Positions 34,671 to 42,709 of a stretch of 64,000 nt of DNA are shown piece by piece. The translations under genes were made by a program, and so were the position numbers. Every line of letters starts with the position of its first letter. The first letter of the stretch is position 1. Source of the stretch: DATKWD01 sp963704815 (GTDB taxonomy: Bacteria; Actinomycetota; Acidimicrobiia; Acidimicrobiales; Salinilacustritrichaceae); NCBI GenBank assembly GCA_963704815.1, contig CAVPHU010000001.1, positions 1,674,001 through 1,738,000 on the forward strand. The letters run 5' to 3'. The notes under the pieces were generated by a model. That model made no database searches and had not been told where the DNA came from. It worked only from the letters and a program-made list of their open reading frames with translations.

Positions 34671-35818
34671 GCCCGCCGCCGGCGGCCCTCGACGGCCTGC
34701 GGGTGATCGACGCTTCGACGGTGCTGGCCGGACCGGCCTGTGCCCGGTACCTCGGTGACTTCGGGGCCGAGGTGATCAAGGTCGAACGCCCGGGCGGCGA
34801 CGGAACCCGGGCCATGTTCCGCCGCGACCCGAACGACGACGTCACGTTCTTCTGGAAGCTCCTCGGTCGAAACAAGCGACCCATCACCCTCGACCTCAAG
34901 CATCCATCGGATCTCGAGGTGATGCGGGATCTGTGTGCTTCCGCCGACGTGCTGGTAGAGAACTTCCGGCCCGGCGCCCTCGAACGCCTCGGGTTGGCAC
35001 CCGAGACCCTGCTCGAGGCCAACCCCAGCCTGGTCATCACCCGCGTCACCGGGTTCGGCCAGGACGGGCCCTACGCCGGGCGAGCCGGGTTCGCCACGCT
35101 CGCCGAGGCCATGTCGGGGTTCGCCGGCCTCAACGGAGAGCCCGACGGCGGACCGCTCCTTCCGCCCATCGCGCTCACCGACGAGATCACCGGCCTCGCT
35201 GCTGCGTTCGCCACCATGGTCGCCCTGCACTCCGGGGTGGGCCAGGTGGTCGACGTGAACCTGCTCGAGACGCTGCTGCAGATGATGGGGCCGCTGGTCT
35301 CGGCCCACGCAGCCGACGGCTACCTCCAGCCCCGCCTCGGTTCGGGCATCCCCTACACCGTGCCCCGGGGTACCTGGCGGTGTCGCGACGGCGAGTGGGT
35401 CGCAGTCAGTACCTCCGCCGAATCGGTGGCCGCCCGCGTGATCGACCTCATCGGCCTCGGCGACGACCCCGAACTCGCCACCTTCGCCGGGCGGGTGGCC
35501 AACCGGCAGCGCATCGACGCCCGCATGGCCGAGTGGATCGGCCAGCGTTCGCGCGTCGACGTGCTCGCCGCCTTCGAAGCAGCCCAGGCGGCCGCAGCCC
35601 CGGTGTACGACATGGCCGACATCGTGGCCGATCCCCACCTCGCAGACCGTGCGGCGCTGATCGAGGTCGACGGGACCCTGATGCAGGGACTGATCGCCAC
35701 CCTCAGCGCAACACCGGGCGCGGTGCACCACACCGGACGTCCGCAAGACGCCGACGGCGACGAGATCCGTGCCCGGGGCTGGAACGCGAAGAACCGGCCC
35801 GACTCACGGACTCGATGA
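34667..35818 (+). CDS. CoA-transferase family III (CaiB/BaiF) protein
   Basis: 383 residues from the ATG at 34667. The opening ALDGLRVIDASTVLAGPACARYLGDFGAEVIKVERP, then NKRPITLDLK and ADVLVENFRPGALERLGL are class III hallmarks. The catalytic Asp is expected near residue 165 (LTDEITGLAAAF). It moves CoA between a thioester and a free carboxylic acid. It overlaps the phosphoesterase gene by 4 bp. Substrate unknown. Confidence 0.92.
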   Translation: MSPPPAALDGLRVIDASTVLAGPACARYLGDFGAEVIKVERPGGDGTRAMFRRDPNDDVTFFWKLLGRNKRPITLDLKHPSDLEVMRDLCASADVLVENFRPGALERLGLAPETLLEANPSLVITRVTGFGQDGPYAGRAGFATLAEAMSGFAGLNGEPDGGPLLPPIALTDEITGLAAAFATMVALHSGVGQVVDVNLLETLLQMMGPLVSAHAADGYLQPRLGSGIPYTVPRGTWRCRDGEWVAVSTSAESVAARVIDLIGLGDDPELATFAGRVANRQRIDARMAEWIGQRSRVDVLAAFEAAQAAAAPVYDMADIVADPHLADRAALIEVDGTLMQGLIATLSATPGAVHHTGRPQDADGDEIRARGWNAKNRPDSRTR

Positions 35819-35842
35819 GTGCGGAGGGGCCGGTCGGGGGAA

Positions 35843-36094
35843 CTAGCGCCTGAAGATGCTGCGCCGCCGCCTGGTGGCCCGACGTACGCCTGCTCGTTCG
35901 AGCGCGCAGCTCGTACAGGTCACCCCGTACGTCGGAAGATCCACCAGGCATGCCTCACAAAACGCATCACCACAGGACGAACAATGGCCGGACGTGGGTT
36001 CCATCACGTGCCGACGGCAGCTCGTCTGCACCGAATCGAGTTGGTCCAGATCGAGACCATCTCCGGGGACGAACTGCAACATGCGGATCATCAT
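35843..36094 (-). CDS. small zinc-binding (B-box-like) protein
   Basis: 83 residues. After ~27 residues the Cys/His pattern is CRRH, then HCSSCGDAFCEACLV and CTSCAL, enough ligands for two zinc ions in a B-box-like fold. The C-terminus is Arg-rich (RRATRRRRSIFRR). It is probably cytoplasmic and may act as an adaptor; longer actinobacterial relatives carry membrane segments after the zinc domain. Function unknown. Confidence 0.65.
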   Translation of the reverse strand: MMIRMLQFVPGDGLDLDQLDSVQTSCRRHVMEPTSGHCSSCGDAFCEACLVDLPTYGVTCTSCALERAGVRRATRRRRSIFRR

Positions 36095-36209
36095 GGTGCA
36101 CCCACACGACCTGGGCCATGAGCCGTTTCACCCGTTGCAGTGGGCCATTCGACCCAAGGAGGTGATAGTGCGTTCGTGGCCGGGCTGTCGTGATCGCGTT
36201 GGCCCTGCT

Positions 36210-36866
36210 TCAGGCTTCTGCGACCTCGATGCGGTCCTGGGGCCACTCCTTGGCCCGAGCCAGTGCATCCATGGCGCTCTGGGCCAGCTCGTCGCTCGTG
36301 AGCCCGTGTGACGGGTAGCTGGCCAGACCGGCCCACAGCCGCCGGCCGCGTTCGTCGGTGCCGATGGCCCGACGCACCCGTTCGACCGTCCAGACCGCGC
36401 CGTCCGCGGGCGTGTCCTCGAGCAACAGACCGAGCCGTCCGTCACGAACGGTGAACGCCATGTCGGCCTCGCGCAGCGTCGCCAACACGGCATCGCGAAC
36501 GGTGTCGAGATCGGTCAGGCCCACGGGCTCACCCGACGCGTCGACGTCGAGCACCTCGACGAATCCGACCGACAACGGCCGCAGCACCCGGCGCGCCGTG
36601 GCCACCCGGGCATGGAGGCTGGCATCGAAGTACGCCTCGATGAACAAGCCCGTGGCCTCGTCGACCAACAACGGGGCCTCGTCCGATCGCTCCGCACCAT
36701 CTGCGGCACGGGGACGCGTCGACAGATCGATGGCGAGGCCCCCGGCGAGCGCACCCCCGGCTCCGGCCACCACCGCCAGCGCCGGAAGGTCGGCCACTGC
36801 AGCCAGGAGTCCGGTCACGAGCGCGACGGCGCCGGCCGACGCCGCAAGGATCGCTCGGGAGTCCAC
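36210..36866 (-). CDS. membrane protein with degenerate GGDEF domain
   Basis: 218 residues from a GTG. Two hydrophobic helices fill residues ~5-48. A GGDEF-type domain follows: DEATGLFIEAYFDASLHARVATAR matches the family's D..TGL...F start, and GLASYPSHG..SDELAQSAMDALARAKE its end. The signature loop is replaced by VRDGRLGLLLED, so the active-site residues are missing. It probably cannot make c-di-GMP and may sense or bind instead. It sits 3 bp before the mutase stop; both are on the minus strand. Confidence 0.65.
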   Translation of the reverse strand: MDSRAILAASAGAVALVTGLLAAVADLPALAVVAGAGGALAGGLAIDLSTRPRAADGAERSDEAPLLVDEATGLFIEAYFDASLHARVATARRVLRPLSVGFVEVLDVDASGEPVGLTDLDTVRDAVLATLREADMAFTVRDGRLGLLLEDTPADGAVWTVERVRRAIGTDERGRRLWAGLASYPSHGLTSDELAQSAMDALARAKEWPQDRIEVAEA

Positions 36867-36869
36867 GGG

Positions 36870-38825
36870 TTACTCGGACCGACCGGTCTCGATCAGATCG
36901 AGCACTTCACCCATGATGCGCGAGAGCTCGTAGTCCTTCGGCGTGTAGACCGCCGCAACCCCGGCATCGGTGAGCGTCGTGCGATCTCCCTCGGGCACGA
37001 TGCCCCCCACGATCACCGGCGCCTCGACACCGCGGTCGCGCAGCTCCTCGACCACTGCGGGCACGAGCTGGAGATGGCTCCCTGACAAGATCGACAGGCC
37101 CACGACGTCGACGTCCTCGTCGGCGGCGACCGACGCGATCTGCTCCGGGGTGAGACGGATTCCCTGGTAGATCACCTCGAACCCGGCGTCGCGAGCCGCA
37201 ACGGCGATCTGTTCGGCTCCGTTGCTGTGACCGTCGAGGCCGGGCTTGGCCACCAGGAAGCGCGGCGGACCGCCCTCGAGCTGCTGCACCCGAGCCGCGA
37301 CCGCACCGAGCCCGCCCTGCCCCATTCCCAGCGCAGCGGCCACTCCGGTGGGAGCTCGGTACTCGCCGAACACCTCGCGGAGCACGCCGGCCCACTCGCC
37401 GGTGGTCCCGCCTGCGTGGGCGAGATCGATGGTCGCCGCCATGATGTTCTCGTCGGTCTCGGCCACGCGCCGTACCTCGTCGAGCGACCGTTTCACGGCG
37501 TCGTTGTCGCGTGCGGCTCGCCAGGCGACCACATCGGCGACGGCCTCGTCCTGAACTGCCGGATCGACCTTGAGAATGCTCTCCTCGCCGCCGAGGGGCG
37601 ATTCGGCGGTCTCGGTGAAGTCGTTCACGCCGACCACGATCAACTCACCCGATTCGAGGCGTCGCATCCGCTCGGCGTGGCTGCGCACCAACCGTCCCTT
37701 GAGCTCGTCGATCGCCTCGAACGCCCCGCCGAGTTCGAGCACCTCGTCGAGTTCGGCCGTGGCGGCCGCGACCAACTCGGCCGTCTTCGCCTCGACCACG
37801 TGTGAGCCATCGAACAGGTCGCCGTACTCGAGCAGATCGGTCTCGAAGGCCAGCACCTGCTGGATGCGCAACGACCACTGCTGGTCCCAGGGGCGAGGGA
37901 GGCCGAGGGCCTCGTTCCACGCCGGGAGTTGAATCGACCGAGCTCGCGCCTTCTTCGACAGGGTCACGCCGAGGGCCTCGAGCACGATGCGCTGCACGTT
38001 GTTCTCGGGTTGACTCTCGGTGAGGCCGAGGCTGTTCACCTGGACGCCGTACCGGAACCGGAGCGCCTTCGGATCGGTCAGGCCATACCGCTCGCGCCCG
38101 ATGCGCTCCCACATGTCGGTGAAGGCGCGCATCTTGCACGTCTCCTCGACGAACCGGATCCCGGCATTGACGAAGAAGCTGATCGAGCCGAAGACCGCCG
38201 GGAAGCGATCGTCGGCCACCTTGCCGGACGCCTGGACCGCATCGAGGATGTCGATGGCGTTCGCCAGCGAGTAGGCGATCTCCTGGACCGGGGTCGCCCC
38301 GGCCTCCTGGAGGTGATACGAGCACACGTTCATCGGGTTCCACTTGGGGATCCACTCCGAACAGAACGCGATCATGTCGACGATCAGCCGGCGGCTCGGC
38401 AACGGCGGGAAGATGTACGTGCCCCGTGACAGGTACTCCTTCACGATGTCGTTCTGGGTCGTGCCTCGCAGCGCCTTGGCCTCGACACCGTGCTTCTCGG
38501 CGTTGGCGACGTAGAGGCCGAGCATCCATGCCGCAGGGGCGTTGATGGTCATCGAGGTGTTCATCTCGCCCACCGGGATGCCGTCGAGCAACTGCTCCAT
38601 GTGCCTGAGGTGGGTCACCGGCACGCCGACCTTGCCCACCTCACCGGCGGCCAGCAGGTCGTCGGGGTCGTAGCCGGTCTGGGTCGGCAGATCGAACGCG
38701 ATCGACAGGCCCGTCTGGCCCTTGCTCAGGTTGGTCCGGTAGAGCGCGTTGCTGGCCTCTGCCGTCGAGTGCCCCGAGTACGTCCGCATCATCCACGGTC
38801 GATCGCGTTCAGCCATGCGCCTCAT
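36870..38825 (-). CDS. meaA: ethylmalonyl-CoA mutase / MeaA-type B12 mutase
   Basis: 651 residues from the ATG at 38825; the ATG at 38816 is possible. The start RPWMMRTYSGHSTAEASNALYR and AFDLPTQTGYDPDDLL are typical of the MeaA/Ecm branch, not of the MutB alpha subunit. GTTQNDIVKEYLSRGTYIFPP and NVCSYHLQEAGATPVQE are the substrate barrel. The C-terminal cobalamin domain has the DxHxxG motif in GLDGHSNGAEQ and GLSILSGSH. It isomerises ethylmalonyl-CoA to methylsuccinyl-CoA. No crotonyl-CoA carboxylase/reductase gene is in this window. Confidence 0.88.
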   Translation of the reverse strand: MRRMAERDRPWMMRTYSGHSTAEASNALYRTNLSKGQTGLSIAFDLPTQTGYDPDDLLAAGEVGKVGVPVTHLRHMEQLLDGIPVGEMNTSMTINAPAAWMLGLYVANAEKHGVEAKALRGTTQNDIVKEYLSRGTYIFPPLPSRRLIVDMIAFCSEWIPKWNPMNVCSYHLQEAGATPVQEIAYSLANAIDILDAVQASGKVADDRFPAVFGSISFFVNAGIRFVEETCKMRAFTDMWERIGRERYGLTDPKALRFRYGVQVNSLGLTESQPENNVQRIVLEALGVTLSKKARARSIQLPAWNEALGLPRPWDQQWSLRIQQVLAFETDLLEYGDLFDGSHVVEAKTAELVAAATAELDEVLELGGAFEAIDELKGRLVRSHAERMRRLESGELIVVGVNDFTETAESPLGGEESILKVDPAVQDEAVADVVAWRAARDNDAVKRSLDEVRRVAETDENIMAATIDLAHAGGTTGEWAGVLREVFGEYRAPTGVAAALGMGQGGLGAVAARVQQLEGGPPRFLVAKPGLDGHSNGAEQIAVAARDAGFEVIYQGIRLTPEQIASVAADEDVDVVGLSILSGSHLQLVPAVVEELRDRGVEAPVIVGGIVPEGDRTTLTDAGVAAVYTPKDYELSRIMGEVLDLIETGRSE

Positions 38826-38876
38826 TGTTCCTTTCCGGCCGTCCCGGCGCCATCTGTGACGTGCGGAGGGGACAGC

Positions 38877-39545
38877 TCAGGCGAACGCCGGGGGAGCCGG
38901 ACGGTCGAGGAACTCGGCCAGGAGATCGAGGTAGGCGCCCCGAGAGACCTCGGTGGCGCCCAGGCTGCGGAGGTGAGCAGTGCACCACTGCACGTCGAGA
39001 AGCCGATCCTGCCCGTCGGCAGCGAGCAACTCGACCAGCGCCACGAGCGCCACCTTCGACGCGTCGCGGCGATGGTGGAACATCGATTCGCCGGCGAACA
39101 GCCCCCCGATGCTCACCCCGTAGAGGCCGCCGACCAACTCGTCGTCTTCGTACGCCTCGACCGTGTGGACCCACCCGAGGTCGAAGAGCCTGCGATAGGC
39201 CTCCCTGATCTCGCCGTGGATCCAACCGTGCTCACGCGACGGATCGGCACAGCCGGCGATCACACGGTCGAAGTCGGTGTCGACCCTGATGTCGAAACGT
39301 TCGCAGGACCGTCGCAACGACCGGCTCAGCTTCAGATCGGCCAGACGCAGGATGCCCCGAGGGTCAGGAGACCACCAGCCGAGCTGGCCACCCTCGGTCA
39401 GGTGCATGGGGAACATCCCGTTCCGGTAGGCGGCGAGGATCGTGCCCGGTGCGAGGTCGGCGCCGATACCCACGACGTCGTGGTCGCCGGCAGTGCGCGG
39501 GTCGGGCATCGACCAAGCCGACGGTGGCGGTTCGACCCGAGTCAC
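38877..39545 (-). CDS. aat: leucyl/phenylalanyl-tRNA-protein transferase
   Basis: 222 residues from a GTG at 39545, which gives the usual start (PPPSAWSMPDPRTAGDHDVV) and GIGADLAPGTILAAYRNGMFPM. WWSPDPRGIL, RSLRRSCERFDIRVDTDFDRVI and HVEAYEDDELVGGLYGVSIGGLFAGESMFH are family strings. It joins Leu or Phe to N-terminal Arg/Lys for ClpAP degradation. The frame is open upstream to a TTG at 39605, but those 20 codons are repeat-derived. Confidence 0.9.
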   Translation of the reverse strand: MTRVEPPPSAWSMPDPRTAGDHDVVGIGADLAPGTILAAYRNGMFPMHLTEGGQLGWWSPDPRGILRLADLKLSRSLRRSCERFDIRVDTDFDRVIAGCADPSREHGWIHGEIREAYRRLFDLGWVHTVEAYEDDELVGGLYGVSIGGLFAGESMFHHRRDASKVALVALVELLAADGQDRLLDVQWCTAHLRSLGATEVSRGAYLDLLAEFLDRPAPPAFA

Positions 39546-39605
39546 CGAGCCAGTCTGCCGAACCAGGGAGCGAAGCGACCGCAACAACACGGCCGGGGAG
39601 CGCAA
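39546..39605. repeat. sequence related to the 32.5-kb repeat family
   Basis: On the minus strand this reads TTGCGCTCCCCGGCCGTGTT and on through CGGTCGCTTCGCTCCCTGGTTC. It closely matches the fifth repeat unit at 32842 (ATGCGTTCCCCGGCCCTCCT onward, CGGTCACTCCGCTCCGTGGTTC). Both follow a stop codon directly. In frame it would encode a start similar to MRSPALLLRSLRSVV. Confidence 0.7.
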
Positions 39606-40454
39606 TCAGTACGAGTAGAAGCCTTCGCCCGACTTGCGACCGAGATGACCGGCGGTGACCATCCGCCGCAGGAGCGGCACGGCGGCGTAGTTGGGGTCGC
39701 GGAACTCGGTGTACAGCGCGTCGAGGATGGCGAGGCTGGTGTCGAGGCCGACGAGGTCGAGCAGAGCGAGCGGTCCCATCGGGAAGTTGCAGCCGCCCTG
39801 CATGGCGGTGTCGATGTCCTCACGACTCGCCGTCCCGTTCTCGAGCATGCGCACGGCGTTGTTGAGATAGGGGAACAGCAGGGCGTTGACGATGAATCCG
39901 GCCCGATCCTTCACCCGCACGGGGTCCTTGCCGCACGCCGCTGCGAATTCGGTGACGGTGGAGATGGTCTCGTCCGAGCTGACCAGCGTCTCGATGACCT
40001 CGACCAGCTTCATCATCGGCGCCGGGTTGAAGAAGTGCACGCCGCACACGAGCTCGGGCCGGCCGGTCTGGGTGGCCAGCTCGATGACCGGGAGCGTCGA
40101 GGTGTTCGTGGCGAGGATGGCGCCCTCCTTCACCACGAGGTCGAGCTCCTTGAACATCTCCTGCTTGACGGCGAGGTCTTCGACCACCGACTCGATGACC
40201 AGGTCGCAGTCGGCGAGGGCGTGGAGATCGGCGGTTCCGGTGACGCGGGCGAGCGTGGCATCGGCGGCGGCCTGCTCGAGACGCCCCTTCTCGACCTGGC
40301 GGCTGAGCGACTTCTCGAGCGACGCCAGCGTGGCATCGGCCGTCTCCTGCTTGCGGGATCGCAGGACCACGTCGAAGCCGCTCTTGGCAGCGACCTCGCA
40401 CATACCCGAACCCATGATTCCCGAACCGATGATGCCTACACGCGTGATCGTCAT
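39606..40454 (-). CDS. 3-hydroxyacyl-CoA dehydrogenase
   Basis: 282 residues from the ATG at 40454. The NAD motif is VGIIGSGIMGSGMCEVAA. The active-site His-Glu pair is in GVHFFNPAPMMKLVEVIE, with VKDRAGFIVNALLFPYLNNAV and QGGCNFPMGPLALLDLVGLD. It matches the FadB2/PaaH-type single-domain enzyme that oxidises 3-hydroxyacyl-CoA (or 3-hydroxybutyryl-CoA). The repeat-derived stretch and the aat gene lie directly downstream. Confidence 0.92.
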   Translation of the reverse strand: MTITRVGIIGSGIMGSGMCEVAAKSGFDVVLRSRKQETADATLASLEKSLSRQVEKGRLEQAAADATLARVTGTADLHALADCDLVIESVVEDLAVKQEMFKELDLVVKEGAILATNTSTLPVIELATQTGRPELVCGVHFFNPAPMMKLVEVIETLVSSDETISTVTEFAAACGKDPVRVKDRAGFIVNALLFPYLNNAVRMLENGTASREDIDTAMQGGCNFPMGPLALLDLVGLDTSLAILDALYTEFRDPNYAAVPLLRRMVTAGHLGRKSGEGFYSY

Positions 40455-40593
40455 GACCGGCGAGATTACCCACGGGTCACCGTGACGGCCCAAGAGCAGA
40501 CGGATCGAGGTCCTGCGGCGTAGCCTCGCCGCCATCAGCGATGTCCCCCTGATCCCCACCGGCTACGAGCGCATCCTGCCGCCGAACACGCAG

Positions 40594-41124
40594 ATGATGG
40601 TGCACAGCGGTCGGCGGGCCGCGGGCATGCGTCTCGAGGGCCGGGTCCTCGATCTCGGCGGCTCGGACTCGCACCGAACGATGCACCGCCGGGCTTCGAT
40701 CGAGCACTGCGTCGTCCTCGACGGTCCCGACGACCCGGCGCTGTTCGCGCTGGCACGCTCCGACGAGCGCTTCGATCACGTCCTCGCCGTGTGTGCCTTC
40801 AGCCGCGCCGACGACGTCGAGGCGACGCTCGCAGCCGTGTCGACGCTGCTCGAACACGACGGTCGCCTGCACTTCGTCGAACCTGTGTCGACGTCGAGCC
40901 GAGTGCGGACTGCCAGCCGCCTCGCTCGACCGGTCGTGACCGCAGCGTCAGCGTTCCATCTGGACCGCAACGTGGTGCGCGAGATCCGAGCGGCGGGCTT
41001 CACGATCTGCGACATCCACCGTGACCGCTCGACGGCGCTGCGGTGGCCCTTCCAACACGTTGCGTGGGGCTCGGCCCGCCACTCGATTCCGGCACGGCAC
41101 CTCGAAGACCAAGGGCGGCGATGA
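40594..41124 (+). CDS. SAM-dependent methyltransferase-like protein, start uncertain
   Basis: 176 residues from the ATG at 40594. It has a glycine loop GRVLDLGGSDSHRTM, a second-strand VVLDGPDD, FDHVLAVCAFSRADDVEATL and LEHDGRLHFVEPV, the order of class I methyltransferases. The same frame is open and looks coding for 20 codons upstream (DVPLIPTGYERILPPNTQ), but the only initiator-like codons there are CTG or an ATC at 40534, exactly where a start would be expected. The true start may be ATC or may have been lost. Substrate unknown. Confidence 0.65.
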   Translation: MMVHSGRRAAGMRLEGRVLDLGGSDSHRTMHRRASIEHCVVLDGPDDPALFALARSDERFDHVLAVCAFSRADDVEATLAAVSTLLEHDGRLHFVEPVSTSSRVRTASRLARPVVTAASAFHLDRNVVREIRAAGFTICDIHRDRSTALRWPFQHVAWGSARHSIPARHLEDQGRR

Positions 41125-41228
41125 CTCCCGCGTCCTCATGGGTGGAACCTACGAGCGCTCCGTGCAAGAGCGACCGGCCACGGTGACGAGACGATCTGAA
41201 GAGGCGACCGGGGCTGACGTACGCGGGC

Positions 41229-41714
41229 CTACTCGACCAGCGCTCCCCACTCGCCGAGCTGGGCCATGCACTGGGCTTCGGTCGCCTGGAGCAGCGAGCA
41301 GATGGCGCGGAGGTCGTCGCGGCGGATCGACAGCACCCGACCGTTGAAGTCGCCGCGCTCGAGAATGATCGATCGGGCGTAGCGATAGACGGCCTCGGCC
41401 TCGTCGACCTGGCTGAGGGCCTGGAGATCGAGGATCAGCTTGCCCGGCCGTTCGGCTCCCTCGTCCTCGTCGGCCTCGCCCAGCAACACCGACATGGGCA
41501 CGTCGTAGAACTCGGCGAGCTCGCGCAGCCGGGGAAGGCTGAGATTGCGGAATCCACGTTCGTAGGCGCCGATCGCCGAGGCACTCCACTTGCCGCCGGA
41601 GTCGCGCTCGACGTCGTCGAGGGAGAGTTGGCGCAACCGACGCACGGCACGAAGGCGCTGGCCGACTTCGACCGAGAACGTCTCGTAGCCGGCCTCCTCC
41701 TCGGACTTCGCCAC
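41229..41714 (-). CDS. bldD: BldD-type transcriptional regulator
   Basis: 161 residues from a GTG with an AGGAG site. The XRE helix-turn-helix spans ~15-75 (GQRLRAVRRLRQLSLDDVE ... GAYERGFRNLSLPRLRELAEFY). The C-terminal domain carries the c-di-GMP signature RGD-X8-RxxD: R120-G-D122, then R131-R-D-D134. In Streptomyces BldD represses sporulation genes as a c-di-GMP-held dimer. Conservation of both halves suggests the same ligand here. It diverges from the cyclophilin gene across ~116 bp. Confidence 0.88.
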   Translation of the reverse strand: MAKSEEEAGYETFSVEVGQRLRAVRRLRQLSLDDVERDSGGKWSASAIGAYERGFRNLSLPRLRELAEFYDVPMSVLLGEADEDEGAERPGKLILDLQALSQVDEAEAVYRYARSIILERGDFNGRVLSIRRDDLRAICSLLQATEAQCMAQLGEWGALVE

Positions 41715-41830
41715 GACGCTCCTTCTCCTGATCGGGCCTGAAACCACGCAGCGTAGCTCTTGCGGCACCAGACGGCCGGAAACCCGCCGCGTCGCGATCC
41801 GGCGCGGCGCCTTCGATACGGTTCGTGCCA

Positions 41831-42697
41831 ATGGGCACGAACAAACGGGATCGACAGAAGGAACTCCACCGGGCCAAGCTCGATGCTGCGAGGGCCGCCG
41901 AACGACGCGCCACCCGCACTCGCCGATTCGTCGGCATCGTCCTCGCCATCGTCGCGGTGGTCGGCTTCGCGGTCGCGGTGAACGTGATCCAGGACGACGA
42001 CACCGCCGAGGTCGCCACCGAGGAACTGCCGGTCGACGACCCGACGGCCACCGATCCCACCGAGGTGACCGAGCCCGAGCTCGTCGAGCGACCGTTCGTC
42101 TACGGCACCACACCGTGTCCCGGCCCCGACGCCCCGGTGCAGATCGAGTTCGACGACGGCTTCGTCGACTGCCTCGACCCCACCAAGACCTACACGGCCA
42201 CCTTCGCCACCAACCTCGGCGACATCGTCGTCGAACTCGACACCGAGCGCACCCCGGGGACGACCAACAACTTCGTGAACCTGGCCCGCCACGGCTACTA
42301 CGACAACACCCTGATCTTCCGCGTCGACAGCTCGATCGACATCGCCCAGGGCGGGTCTCCGCAGACCAACGACAACAGCGACCCCGGACCGGGCTACACG
42401 ATCACCGACGAGGGCGGAGCGTTCGACGCCGCCGGCACGATCGGACCGTTCACCTACGAGCCCGGGCAGCTGGTCATGGCCCGCTCGCAGGGACCCGACA
42501 GCGCCGGGGGCCAGTACTTCTTCACCCTCGGCCCCAACGCTTCGGTGCTCGACGCTCAGGGTACCTACGTGACCTTCGGCCAGGTGACCGAGGGCCTCGA
42601 TGTCCTCGGCGCCATCCTCACGCTCGAGGACCCCGACAATCCGGGCGTGCCGTCCCGACTGCTCGCCGTCCAGGACCTGACGATCGTCGAGTCCTGA
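41831..42697 (+). CDS. membrane-anchored peptidyl-prolyl isomerase (cyclophilin)
   Basis: 288 residues. A basic start (GTNKRDRQKELHRAK) and a membrane helix (~33-53) anchor it outside. An acidic linker (DDDTAEVATEELPVDDPT) follows, then a cyclophilin domain (~115-285): FATNLGDIVVELDTERTPGT, NNFVNLARHGYYDNTLIFRV, the QGGSP loop, MARSQGPDSAGGQYFFTL. The Arg in LIFRV sits at the catalytic position. It folds secreted proteins at the cell surface. Confidence 0.88.
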   Translation: MGTNKRDRQKELHRAKLDAARAAERRATRTRRFVGIVLAIVAVVGFAVAVNVIQDDDTAEVATEELPVDDPTATDPTEVTEPELVERPFVYGTTPCPGPDAPVQIEFDDGFVDCLDPTKTYTATFATNLGDIVVELDTERTPGTTNNFVNLARHGYYDNTLIFRVDSSIDIAQGGSPQTNDNSDPGPGYTITDEGGAFDAAGTIGPFTYEPGQLVMARSQGPDSAGGQYFFTLGPNASVLDAQGTYVTFGQVTEGLDVLGAILTLEDPDNPGVPSRLLAVQDLTIVES

Positions 42698-42709
42698 TCG
42701 GGCACCGGG

